Shown here in pieces: positions 9,257-16,215 of a stretch of 64,000 nt of DNA. This DNA is from Rhodoferax potami. GTDB taxonomy: Bacteria; Pseudomonadota; Gammaproteobacteria; Burkholderiales; Burkholderiaceae_C. The notes below the pieces were generated by a model. It did no database searches, was not told the DNA's origin, and saw nothing but the letters and a program-made list of their open reading frames with translations. The stretch's first letter is position 1, and every line of letters starts with the position of its first letter. Position numbers and translations under genes: made by a program. The stretch covers positions 1,509,001 to 1,573,000 of the forward strand of contig NZ_JAVBIK010000001.1 of assembly GCF_032193805.1 (NCBI RefSeq), in the 5' to 3' direction.

Positions 9257-10339
9257 TTAGTAGACCGCGGCGCCGGGCAGCGCAGCAGCCGGTGCGGACG
9301 GCACGGCCTGGGCAAAGAAGCTGCGCACCGCTTCGATGGCGCGGTCAATACCCGCAGCGTCCACGTCCAGGTGGGTCACAAAGCGCAAACCAATCAGCCC
9401 GGTGGCCAGCACGCCGCGCTCTTTCAAGTGGGCCAGCAGAGCCGGGCCACGGCCCTGCTCCACGTCGACAAACACAATGTTGGTGTTGGCCGAGCGCACC
9501 TTTAAGCCGTCGATCCCATGCAGGCCCGCAGCCAATCGCTGTGCCAGCGCATGATCGTCCGCCAAGCGCTCCACATGGTGGCCCAGCGCAAAGCTGGCCG
9601 CCGCCGCCAGAAAACCCGCTTGGCGCATGCCGCCACCCGCCATCTTGCGGATGCGGTGGGCACGGGCGATCAGCTCGCGGCTGCCACACAAAGCCGATCC
9701 CACAGGCGCACCCAAGCCCTTGCTGAAGCACACCGACACGCTGTCAAAGTAACCCGCTATCCGGCGGGCAGACGCCAGGGCGGTTTCACCCGCTTGACGG
9801 GTAGCTACCGCCGCATTGAACAGGCGCGCGCCATCCAGGTGCACCGCGAGACCACGCTCCCGCGCCAGTGCGGTTGCCTGCTCCAGGTAACTCGCAGGCA
9901 TGGGGTTGCCGTTCCAGGTGTTTTCCAGGCACAGCAAGCGGGTACGGGCGAAGTGGCAGTCATCGGGTTTGATGGCAGCCGCAATGTCGGCCAGCGCCAT
10001 TTGCCCGCCCGCATCTTGCGCGAGCGGCTGCGGTTGAATGCTGCCGAGCACCGCAGCACCACCGCCCTCATAGCGGTAGGTGTGGGCCATTTGACCGACG
10101 ATGTACTCGTCACCCCGGCCGCAATGCGCCATCAGGCCGCACAGGTTGCTTTGGGTGCCGGTGGGCATGAACAGCGCCGCCTCGAAACCAAGCAATGCAG
10201 CCAGCTTGTCCTGCAGCGCATTGACACTGGGGTCATCGCCAAACACATCGTCGCCCACCGGCGCGGCCCACATGGCTTCGCGCATGGCGGCGGTCGGGCG
10301 GGTCACGGTGTCGCTACGCAAGTCAACAATAGGAGTCAT
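9257..10339 (-). CDS. ltaE: Low-specificity L-threonine aldolase
   Basis: This PLP enzyme (fold type I) cleaves L-threonine and L-allo-threonine to glycine and acetaldehyde. The 360-residue sequence starts MTPIVDLRSDTVTRPTAAMR, a family hallmark. It has GVFGDDPSVNALQ-like DDVFGDDPSVNALQ, the PLP-contacting HLDGARLFNAAVA, and the Schiff-base lysine in VSVCFSKGLGAPVGSALCG. It is in the middle of the trp operon, 15 bp before rhtB and 67 bp after trpG. The gap before it holds a palindromic repeat. Confidence 0.95.
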   Translation of the reverse strand: MTPIVDLRSDTVTRPTAAMREAMWAAPVGDDVFGDDPSVNALQDKLAALLGFEAALFMPTGTQSNLCGLMAHCGRGDEYIVGQMAHTYRYEGGGAAVLGSIQPQPLAQDAGGQMALADIAAAIKPDDCHFARTRLLCLENTWNGNPMPASYLEQATALARERGLAVHLDGARLFNAAVATRQAGETALASARRIAGYFDSVSVCFSKGLGAPVGSALCGSRELIARAHRIRKMAGGGMRQAGFLAAAASFALGHHVERLADDHALAQRLAAGLHGIDGLKVRSANTNIVFVDVEQGRGPALLAHLKERGVLATGLIGLRFVTHLDVDAAGIDRAIEAVRSFFAQAVPSAPAAALPGAAVY

Positions 10340-10392
10340 TTGAGCCTCTAGCGCTTATGGAATATGCGCGAGTAGCTATTAAAACAATAGCT
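10340..10392 (-). repeat. Palindromic repeat copy between trpG and ltaE
   Basis: On the minus strand: GCTATTGTTTTAATAGC, then ACTCGCGCATATTCCATAA, then GCGCTAGAGGC. This is one of the best-preserved copies: first stem GCTAT/ATAGC, second stem GCGC/GCGC. It fills most of the 67-bp trpG-ltaE spacer and ends directly at the ltaE start codon, so it lies in the trp mRNA. Confidence 0.85.
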
Positions 10393-10406
10393 GCCCGCCT
10401 ACCGGT

Positions 10407-10982
10407 TTATTGCAGAAAGTTCTTCAGCATGGCATGGCCATGCTCGGTCAGGATGCTCTCGGGGTGGAACTGCACCCCCTCCATGCGCACCGCGTGCGGC
10501 AGGTTCTTGTGGCGCACCCCCATGATCTCGCCATCATCCGTCCACGCGGTGACCGCCAGCTCTTGCGGGCAGCTCGCGCGCTCAATCGCCAGCGAGTGGT
10601 AACGGTTGACGGTGAACCTCTCGGGCAGACCGGCGAAAACGCCTTCTTGCGTGGTGGTGATCACACTGGTTTTGCCGTGCATCAACTCCTGCGCGCGGAT
10701 GATCTTGCCACCCAAGGCTGCGCCAATGCTCTGGTGCCCGAGGCACACACCCAGAATCGGCAACTTGCCCATGAAATGGCGGATCGCGGGCACCGAAATC
10801 CCTGCCTCGTTGGGTGAGCAGGGGCCGGGCGAAATCACCAGCCGGTCGGCGCCGCGTGCGGCAATGCCTTCGAGGGTGATTTCGTCGTTGCGGAACACCT
10901 CGACCTCGGCACCGAGTTCACCGAAGTACTGCACGATGTTGAAAGTGAACGAGTCGTAGTTGTCGATCATCACGAGTTTCAT
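10407..10982 (-). CDS. trpG: Anthranilate synthase component II (glutamine amidotransferase)
   Basis: This subunit releases ammonia from glutamine for TrpE (it may also serve PabB). The 191-residue class I amidotransferase has [17 protein letters not shown] at the N-terminus, the nucleophile Cys80 in [11 protein letters not shown], and His173/Glu175 in QFHPES. It is of normal length and fully conserved. It overlaps the upstream chorismate mutase gene as ATGA. Confidence 0.98.
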   Translation of the reverse strand: MKLVMIDNYDSFTFNIVQYFGELGAEVEVFRNDEITLEGIAARGADRLVISPGPCSPNEAGISVPAIRHFMGKLPILGVCLGHQSIGAALGGKIIRAQELMHGKTSVITTTQEGVFAGLPERFTVNRYHSLAIERASCPQELAVTAWTDDGEIMGVRHKNLPHAVRMEGVQFHPESILTEHGHAMLKNFLQ

Positions 10983-11311
10983 ACGGTTTCTCCTTGGCGC
11001 AAACGGGCAAACTCCCGGTGCTCAAATGCAATCGAAGCGTCCATCAGGGCGCGGTAGGCGGCTTCCAGCACATCAGGCTGCCCACCCAGCTCGGTAGCCA
11101 TACGGCGCACCCGGGCGGCGATGAATTCAATCCGCTCCTGGTCATGCACTTTGGTCACATCCTGCTTGATACGGGCCGCTTGGCTCATGTAGTGGGTCCG
11201 CTCGACCAGCAAGGCGGTGATCCGCTCATCGAGGGCGTCGATATGGCTGCGCACCTCGGCCATGGTGTCGCAGTGCCGGGCCTGGGGCAGGTCTTTGTGT
11301 AGCAGGCTCAT
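10979..11311 (-). CDS. AroQ/PchB-type chorismate mutase
   Basis: This is a 110-residue all-helical chorismate mutase that would turn chorismate into prephenate (PchB relatives also split isochorismate). It shows the AroQ pattern: [17 protein letters not shown] (first active-site Arg), [16 protein letters not shown] (second Arg and the Lys), [13 protein letters not shown], and a final helix. The start at 11311 ([10 protein letters not shown]) overlaps the trpE stop as ATGA; a longer in-frame start lies inside trpE and is not preferred. It overlaps trpG by 4 bp. It sits at the branch point between Trp and Phe/Tyr synthesis. Confidence 0.88.
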   Translation of the reverse strand: MSLLHKDLPQARHCDTMAEVRSHIDALDERITALLVERTHYMSQAARIKQDVTKVHDQERIEFIAARVRRMATELGGQPDVLEAAYRALMDASIAFEHREFARLRQGETV

Positions 11312-12825
11312 TGCAGTCCCTCCTCCACCAGTTCGGCGGCGCGCAGCAATGCACGGGCCTTCGCCTCGGTTTCTTTCCACTCCAGCTCAGGAACGCTGTC
11401 GGCCACCACGCCGGCTGCGGCCTGCACATACAGCATCTGGTCTTTGATGATGCCGGTGCGGATGGCAATCGCCACATCCATGTCGCCCGCGTAGCTCAGA
11501 TAACCGCAGGCGCCACCATAAATGCCGCGCTTGATCGGCTCCAGCTGGTCGATCAGCTCCATGGCGTGCACCTTGGGTGCGCCGGTGAGTGTGCCGGCCG
11601 GGAAAGTGGCCTTGAGCACGTCCATGCTGGTCATGCCGGCGTTCAGGGTGCCCTCGACGTTGCTCACGATGTGCATCACATGGCTATAGCGCTCGACGAT
11701 GAAAGCATCGGTCACCTTCACAGAGCCGATTTCGGCAATGCGGCCGATGTCGTTGCGGGCCAGGTCGATCAGCATCACATGCTCGGCGCGCTCTTTGGGG
11801 TCGTTGATCAACTCCACCTCGGCCGCCTTGTCCAGCTCAGGGGTGGCACCGCGCGGGCGGGTGCCGGCCAGGGGGCGGATGGTCACTTTGGTACCGGGCT
11901 TGTCGCCCACGGTGATTTGCTCTTGGCGGACCAAAATCTCCGGCGAAGCGCCCACCACTTGAAAGTCCCCAAAGTTGTAGAAATACATGTAGGGGCTGGG
12001 GTTCAGCGTGCGAAGGGCACGGTACAGACTCAGGGGCGATGCGGTGTAGCGCTTCTTGATGCGCTGCCCCACCTGCACCTGCATGAAATCGCCACCGGCA
12101 ATCAGCTCTTTGGCGCGCTCCACGGCGGCAATGTAGTCCGCCTTAGCAAAATCGCGCTGAGGCTCGAAGGACTGACCGGGCTTGATATCCGGCGCGCTCA
12201 CGGCCTGCGCCAGCTTGGCACGTAGCTCGGCCAAGCGCGCTTGGCCTGCGGCATACGCGCCGGGTAAAGCCGGATCCATGTACACCATCAGGTGCAGCTT
12301 GCCCGACAAGTTGTCAATCACCGCCAGCTCTTCGCACTGCAAGAGCAGGATGTCAGGCGTGCCCAGCTCATCCGGCGGGCAGCTGTGCTGCAACTTTTTC
12401 TCGATATAGCGCACGGCGTCGTAGCCAAAGTACCCTGCCAGACCACCGCAGAAACGCGGCATGCCGGGCTGCAGCGCCACCTTGAAGCGCTGCTGGTACT
12501 GCGCAATAAAGTCGAGGGGGTTGAGCGCCGAGGTTTCCACCACCACGCCATCGGTGACCACTTCGGTCCGGACATCAGCGCCAAAATGACTGGCTCGCAC
12601 CAGGGTGCGCGCAGGCAACCCGATAAAGCTGTAGCGGCCAAAGCGCTCGCCGCCCACCACCGACTCCAGCAAAAAGCTGTTGGCAGCAGGTTCGGCTTCC
12701 CCAGCATTACGGGCGAGCTTGAGGTATACGGAAAGTGGGGTTTCCAGGTCCGCAAAAGCCTGGATGCTCAAAGGGATGCGGTTGTAGCCTTGCGCCTGCA
12801 GGGCCAAAAATTCGGATTCAGTCAT
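11308..12825 (-). CDS. trpE: Anthranilate synthase component I
   Basis: TrpE converts chorismate and ammonia to anthranilate, the first committed step of tryptophan synthesis. The 505-residue protein has the N-terminal regulatory part with the Trp feedback motif region LLESVVGGERFGRYSFIG. Its chorismate-binding half has FMQVQVGQRI, IRPLAGTRPRGATPELD, DLARNDIGRI and TFPAGTLTGAPKVHAMELID. It is the first structural gene of the operon. A candidate leader peptide precedes it by about 160 bp. Confidence 0.98.
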   Translation of the reverse strand: MTESEFLALQAQGYNRIPLSIQAFADLETPLSVYLKLARNAGEAEPAANSFLLESVVGGERFGRYSFIGLPARTLVRASHFGADVRTEVVTDGVVVETSALNPLDFIAQYQQRFKVALQPGMPRFCGGLAGYFGYDAVRYIEKKLQHSCPPDELGTPDILLLQCEELAVIDNLSGKLHLMVYMDPALPGAYAAGQARLAELRAKLAQAVSAPDIKPGQSFEPQRDFAKADYIAAVERAKELIAGGDFMQVQVGQRIKKRYTASPLSLYRALRTLNPSPYMYFYNFGDFQVVGASPEILVRQEQITVGDKPGTKVTIRPLAGTRPRGATPELDKAAEVELINDPKERAEHVMLIDLARNDIGRIAEIGSVKVTDAFIVERYSHVMHIVSNVEGTLNAGMTSMDVLKATFPAGTLTGAPKVHAMELIDQLEPIKRGIYGGACGYLSYAGDMDVAIAIRTGIIKDQMLYVQAAAGVVADSVPELEWKETEAKARALLRAAELVEEGLQ

Positions 12826-13115
12826 CGGGGGCTGTGCCTCTCAAACAATCTATTCACGGGGAGCTGGCACGCGAAGCTGCCAACTCGAAAAAGGTGCGCG
12901 CAATAGATCGGAGGGGAATCCGTGCCACTTGATCGCGCAAAGCCCAAAAACCGTGCGCAGTGGCCGCTATATGCGGCCGGCAGGTATCAGAGCCCAGGCA
13001 CAACAGACAAGGTACGCCAGGGCCAGGCCCCCCGGTCGCTCAAACCTGTTCTGCTGATGTGGTGGATAAACATAGGCACCCAGTGTAGCAAACACGCCAG
13101 GGAACCGGACCACAA
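12826..13115 (-). promoter_or_regulatory. trp operon leader/attenuator region
   Basis: The 388-bp gap between trpE and the divergent chalcone-isomerase-like gene holds a probable trp regulatory region. An extended -10 (TGC-TACACT, 13082-13087) precedes a short ORF with the codons TGG-CCC-TGG. A perfect hairpin, GGCCGC-ATATA-GCGGCC (12962-12978), starts 8 nt after the ORF stop. A run of five T (12946-12950) lies 11 nt beyond it. No good -35 box is visible. The hairpin and T-run are not adjacent, so the exact terminator fold is unclear. Attenuation is inferred, not shown. Confidence 0.5.
12987..13073 (-). CDS. trpL: Candidate trp leader peptide
   Basis: A 28-codon ORF between the probable promoter and trpE encodes MFIHHISRTGLSDRGAWPWR followed by TLSVVPGL. 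It has two tryptophans one residue apart (W17 and W19), as expected for ribosome-stalling control, and is followed by a strong hairpin. No ribosome binding site is seen: the ATG lies only 8 nt after the -10, so translation may be leaderless. A GTG two codons upstream is another possible start. Support is position and Trp content only. Confidence 0.5.
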   Translation of the reverse strand: MFIHHISRTGLSDRGAWPWRTLSVVPGL

Positions 13116-13213
13116 AGAAACGGGGCTACCCGCAAAAACCCTGATGCGCGTTCGGTTCCACAAATGCACAATCGAATTTAGAAAAAAGAACGACCGTTCT
13201 ATTTAAGGCCTCC

Positions 13214-13795
13214 ATGACATTGAAACATTTTTTTTCCACGTGGCTGCTAGCGGCTTGTGCAGCAACGAGTGCTGTTGCGGCAACGGAAATCCATGGCGTC
13301 AAAATCGAAGACAGCATCACACTGGCCGGCAGCAAACTGCAGCTCAACGGCGCAGGCACCCGCTTTAAAGCCGTGTTCAAGGTCTATGTCGGCGAGCTCT
13401 ACACCAGCCAGAAGGTCAGCTCCCTCGATGAACTGATTGCAGCGCCCGGGCCCAAGCGCCTGAGCATGACGTTCGTCCGCGAAATCGAAGCCGGTCCCTT
13501 CGGCAAGTTGCTGACGCGCGGGGTGGAAGACAACGTACCGAAAAACGAAATGTCCAAGCTGGTGCCGGGTCTGATCCGCATGGGCGACATCTTTACGGTG
13601 AACAAAGTGCTTGTCCCAGGGGATGTGATCTATCTCGACTGGATACCGGGCACCGGCATGGTCGTGACCGCCAAAGGCAAAGTCCAGGGCGAGCCCTTCA
13701 AGGAGCCTGAGTTCTACAAGGCCATCATGTCCATCTGGTTCGGCCCCTCACCGGCCGACTTCAAACTGAAAGAGGCCCTGCTCGGCCAGAAATAA
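13214..13795 (+). CDS. Exported chalcone-isomerase-like protein
   Basis: This 193-residue protein has a signal peptide (cleavage likely after AVAA, around residue 23) and a chalcone isomerase-like domain. Recognisable parts are GVKIEDSITLAGSKLQLNGAG, RFKAVFKVYVGELYTSQKV, and the C-terminal region around EFYKAIMSIWFG. In bacteria such proteins are periplasmic, share the open-faced beta-sandwich fold of plant chalcone isomerase, and mostly lack known substrates. It is transcribed away from the trp operon and closed by a strong terminator. Confidence 0.85.
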   Translation: MTLKHFFSTWLLAACAATSAVAATEIHGVKIEDSITLAGSKLQLNGAGTRFKAVFKVYVGELYTSQKVSSLDELIAAPGPKRLSMTFVREIEAGPFGKLLTRGVEDNVPKNEMSKLVPGLIRMGDIFTVNKVLVPGDVIYLDWIPGTGMVVTAKGKVQGEPFKEPEFYKAIMSIWFGPSPADFKLKEALLGQK

Positions 13796-13820
13796 GTTCC
13801 GCTTTACTCCAAGCCTCACA

Positions 13821-13850
13821 GGCCGGTATGGAAACGTACCGGCCTTTTTT
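13821..13850 (+). terminator. Rho-independent terminator after the chalcone-isomerase-like gene
   Basis: GGCCGGTA and TACCGGCC form a near-perfect GC-rich stem over a short loop (GGAAACG), followed directly by six T. It is a canonical intrinsic terminator 25 bp after the stop. Confidence 0.92.
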
Positions 13851-13955
13851 CTTGTGCCGCCCATCAAACACCGCAAATCAAGGTGACAAAGTCACGGCGG
13901 CGCGTTAGATTGGGTGCGCCACCTCCATCCCCTCTTGCAGCCTTGGGAGACACAC

Positions 13956-15485
13956 GTGAAACTCAGTTTGAAACTGCCACTGGCATTTGTACTGGCTTTG
14001 GTATTGCTGTTCATGGGGGGCGTGTTTGGCATACGAACACTCAACCATGCGGTAGACACCTACCGGATCGACGTGTTGCGCCACGTCGAAGCCAATAAAA
14101 AGGCGGCCGACATCGCAGGACAGTTTTCCGTCGCTATCCAGGAGTGGAAAAACGTGCTGCTGCGCGGAAAGAACCCGAAAGACCTCGACCTCTACTGGGC
14201 CGCGCACCAAAAAGAAATGGCAAAGGTCATTGAAGGTGTGGACGCCCTGAGCCGCGAAATGGACGACAGCACCAGCCGCGACCTCACCACACGGCTATCG
14301 GCCGCCATGGGCAGCACCGCCAAGGCCTATGAGAGTGCTTTCATGGCGTTCAAGGTAAGTGGTTTCGATGCCACCGTGGGTGACAAAGCCGCCCGCGGCA
14401 AAGACCGGGAGTCCGCCGGTCTGTTGATCACCCTGCGCAAACACCTGTCTGAAGAAGAAGCCCTGGCCTCCGAGAGCGCGAGCGCGCTAGCCTCGCGCGG
14501 AAGCGCTTTGGCCTATGGGGTCATGACCCTCGTCACCCTGATCGGTTTTGCCGGCAGCATTTGGATGAGCCGGCAAATTGTGCGCCCCTTGAGAGAGGCT
14601 GTGAGTGCCGCAGACAAGGTATCCCGCGGCGATTTGACGGCAACCCTTTACCCCGAGGGGCAAGACGAAATCGCCCATTTGCTGCGCTCCCTGCAAACCA
14701 TGCAGACCAACCTGTCCACACTGGTCACCAAAGTACGGCAAGGCGCGGAAAACGTGTCCCACGCGAGTGCGGAGATTGCCCATGGCAATCACGACCTGTC
14801 GCTCCGCACCGAACAGCAGGCCAGCGCCTTACAAGAAACCGCAGCGTCCATGGATGAATTAGGCGCGACAGTGAGCCGCAGCTCCGAGGGTGCAGCGCAA
14901 GCGAATGAGCGCGCAGTGAGCGCCTCGGAGGTTGCTTCGCGCGGTGGAGACGCGGTGGGCAAAGTGGTCGAGACAATGAAAGGCATTCACACCGCATCGA
15001 GCCGTATTTCAGAAATCATCGGGGTCATCGACGGCATCGCGTTCCAGACCAATATTCTGGCCCTGAATGCGGCAGTCGAGGCAGCCCGGGCCGGGGAGCA
15101 AGGCCGCGGTTTTGCGGTGGTGGCCGCAGAGGTCCGCAGCTTGGCCGGCCGGAGTGCCGAGGCCGCCAAAGAAATCAAAAGCCTGATCAACGCCAGCGTG
15201 GAGCAAGTGGCCCTCGGGAGCAGCCAGGCCGCCCAAGCGGGCCACACCATGGCGGAGGTGGTGAACGCCATCCGGGAGGTCAGCACCATGGTGAGCGACA
15301 TCAGCAATGCCAGTCACGAGCAACGCATTGGCGTCAGCCAAGCGGGGCACGCGGTCACCCTGATCGATGAGGCGACCCAACAAAACGCTGCCTTGGTCGA
15401 GCAAATGGCCGCCGCTGCGTCGGGGCTGAAAGAGCAGGCCAAGGAATTGGTGGGCGTGGCCACCGTCTTCAGGCTCGCCACCTGA
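13956..15485 (+). CDS. Methyl-accepting chemotaxis protein
   Basis: This is a membrane chemoreceptor of about 509 residues. A transmembrane helix ([19 protein letters not shown]) opens the protein. A periplasmic helical ligand domain of about 160 residues follows, then a second membrane helix near [19 protein letters not shown], a HAMP linker, and the cytoplasmic signalling domain. That domain has the hairpin tip [20 protein letters not shown] and [19 protein letters not shown]. The GTG start at 13956 is preferred (GGGAG upstream, start right at the membrane helix); an ATG 14 codons earlier is possible. No CheR pentapeptide is seen at the C-terminus. Confidence 0.93.
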   Translation: MKLSLKLPLAFVLALVLLFMGGVFGIRTLNHAVDTYRIDVLRHVEANKKAADIAGQFSVAIQEWKNVLLRGKNPKDLDLYWAAHQKEMAKVIEGVDALSREMDDSTSRDLTTRLSAAMGSTAKAYESAFMAFKVSGFDATVGDKAARGKDRESAGLLITLRKHLSEEEALASESASALASRGSALAYGVMTLVTLIGFAGSIWMSRQIVRPLREAVSAADKVSRGDLTATLYPEGQDEIAHLLRSLQTMQTNLSTLVTKVRQGAENVSHASAEIAHGNHDLSLRTEQQASALQETAASMDELGATVSRSSEGAAQANERAVSASEVASRGGDAVGKVVETMKGIHTASSRISEIIGVIDGIAFQTNILALNAAVEAARAGEQGRGFAVVAAEVRSLAGRSAEAAKEIKSLINASVEQVALGSSQAAQAGHTMAEVVNAIREVSTMVSDISNASHEQRIGVSQAGHAVTLIDEATQQNAALVEQMAAAASGLKEQAKELVGVATVFRLAT

Positions 15486-15490
15486 ACCGC

Positions 15491-15519
15491 CGCCCGGCCT
15501 GTTCCGGCCGGGCGTTTTC
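15491..15519 (+). terminator. Terminator between the chemoreceptor gene and gph
   Basis: GCCCGGCC-TGTTCC-GGCCGGGC forms an 8-bp GC stem followed by GTTTTC. It closes the chemoreceptor gene; the convergent gph gene ends at the same place and may use the same stem. Confidence 0.85.
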
Positions 15520-16214
15520 TAGATCCAGCGCAGCTGCGTCAGGCGGTCGACCACTGCATCCGCGTCGACCTGATCCACCGGTTCCCCATGGTTGTAGCCG
15601 TAACTGACCAGCAACACGGGGCAGCCTGCGGCCCGTGCGGCTTGCGCATCGTTGCTCGAATCTCCCACCATGAGGGTGCGCCCCGGCACGGTGCCGAGTC
15701 GCTCGCAGGCGTGCAACAAAGGCATGGGGTCCGGCTTCTTCCGGGCTACCGTGTCGCCGCCAATTACGAGTGGAAAAAATGGCGCAAGGCCTTTCTCTTG
15801 CAGCAAGTCGCGCGCAAACGCAGCCGGCTTGTTGGTCACGCACACCATGGGTAGCCCCGCCTGCTGCCAGCCGGCCAGCGCATCACGAACTCCGGGGTAA
15901 ACCTCAGAGTAGCGTCCGTTGATCGCCCGATAGTGATGCTGGTAAGACGCCCATGCCTGTTCAAAAAGTGCTACGTTATCAGTAGCGGCAACCCCTTGAT
16001 CAATGTGCGCCAGAAGGCCTTTTATCAAGTTTTCCGAGCCTTTGCCCACCAGCCGCTCGACCAAGGCTTGTTCCACCACAAAATCCCGGTACGGCAGCGG
16101 CAGATCTGCCACCATGCGCTGCAGAGCCTGTACAAAATCACCCAGCGTGTCCACCATGGTTCCGTCCAGGTCCACGATCACGGCATCTACATTTGACCGG
16201 GGCCAATCCAACAT
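15519..16214 (-). CDS. gph: Phosphoglycolate phosphatase (HAD family)
   Basis: Gph hydrolyses 2-phosphoglycolate, a product of oxidative DNA-end repair and of Rubisco oxygenase activity. The HAD motifs are VDAVIVDLDGTMVDT (nucleophile Asp), VCVTNKP (motif II), the lysine in GDTVARKKPDPMPLL, and MVGDSSNDAQAARAAGCP (motif IV). The start at 16214 (MLDWPRSN) follows the upstream stop by one base (TGA G ATG). The cap-domain stretch LLAHIDQGVAATDNV lies over a tentative palindromic repeat copy. In related genomes gph sits between rpe and trpE; here both contacts are broken by inserted genes. Confidence 0.93.
   Translation of the reverse strand: MLDWPRSNVDAVIVDLDGTMVDTLGDFVQALQRMVADLPLPYRDFVVEQALVERLVGKGSENLIKGLLAHIDQGVAATDNVALFEQAWASYQHHYRAINGRYSEVYPGVRDALAGWQQAGLPMVCVTNKPAAFARDLLQEKGLAPFFPLVIGGDTVARKKPDPMPLLHACERLGTVPGRTLMVGDSSNDAQAARAAGCPVLLVSYGYNHGEPVDQVDADAVVDRLTQLRWI
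15970..16020 (+). repeat. Tentative degenerate palindromic repeat copy inside gph
   Basis: GCTACGTTATCAGTAGC (5-bp stem, 17 nt as in the other copies) is followed by 33 nt ending GCGCCAGAAGGCC. Spacing is one base longer than the consensus 32 and sequence match in the middle is poor. It could be chance. Confidence 0.35.
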
Positions 16215-16215
16215 C

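Noticed and set aside
12946..12978. Canonical trp terminator (hairpin plus five T) before trpE
   Set aside because: The hairpin ends 11 nt before the T-run, so it is not a standard intrinsic terminator; kept only as part of a candidate leader region.
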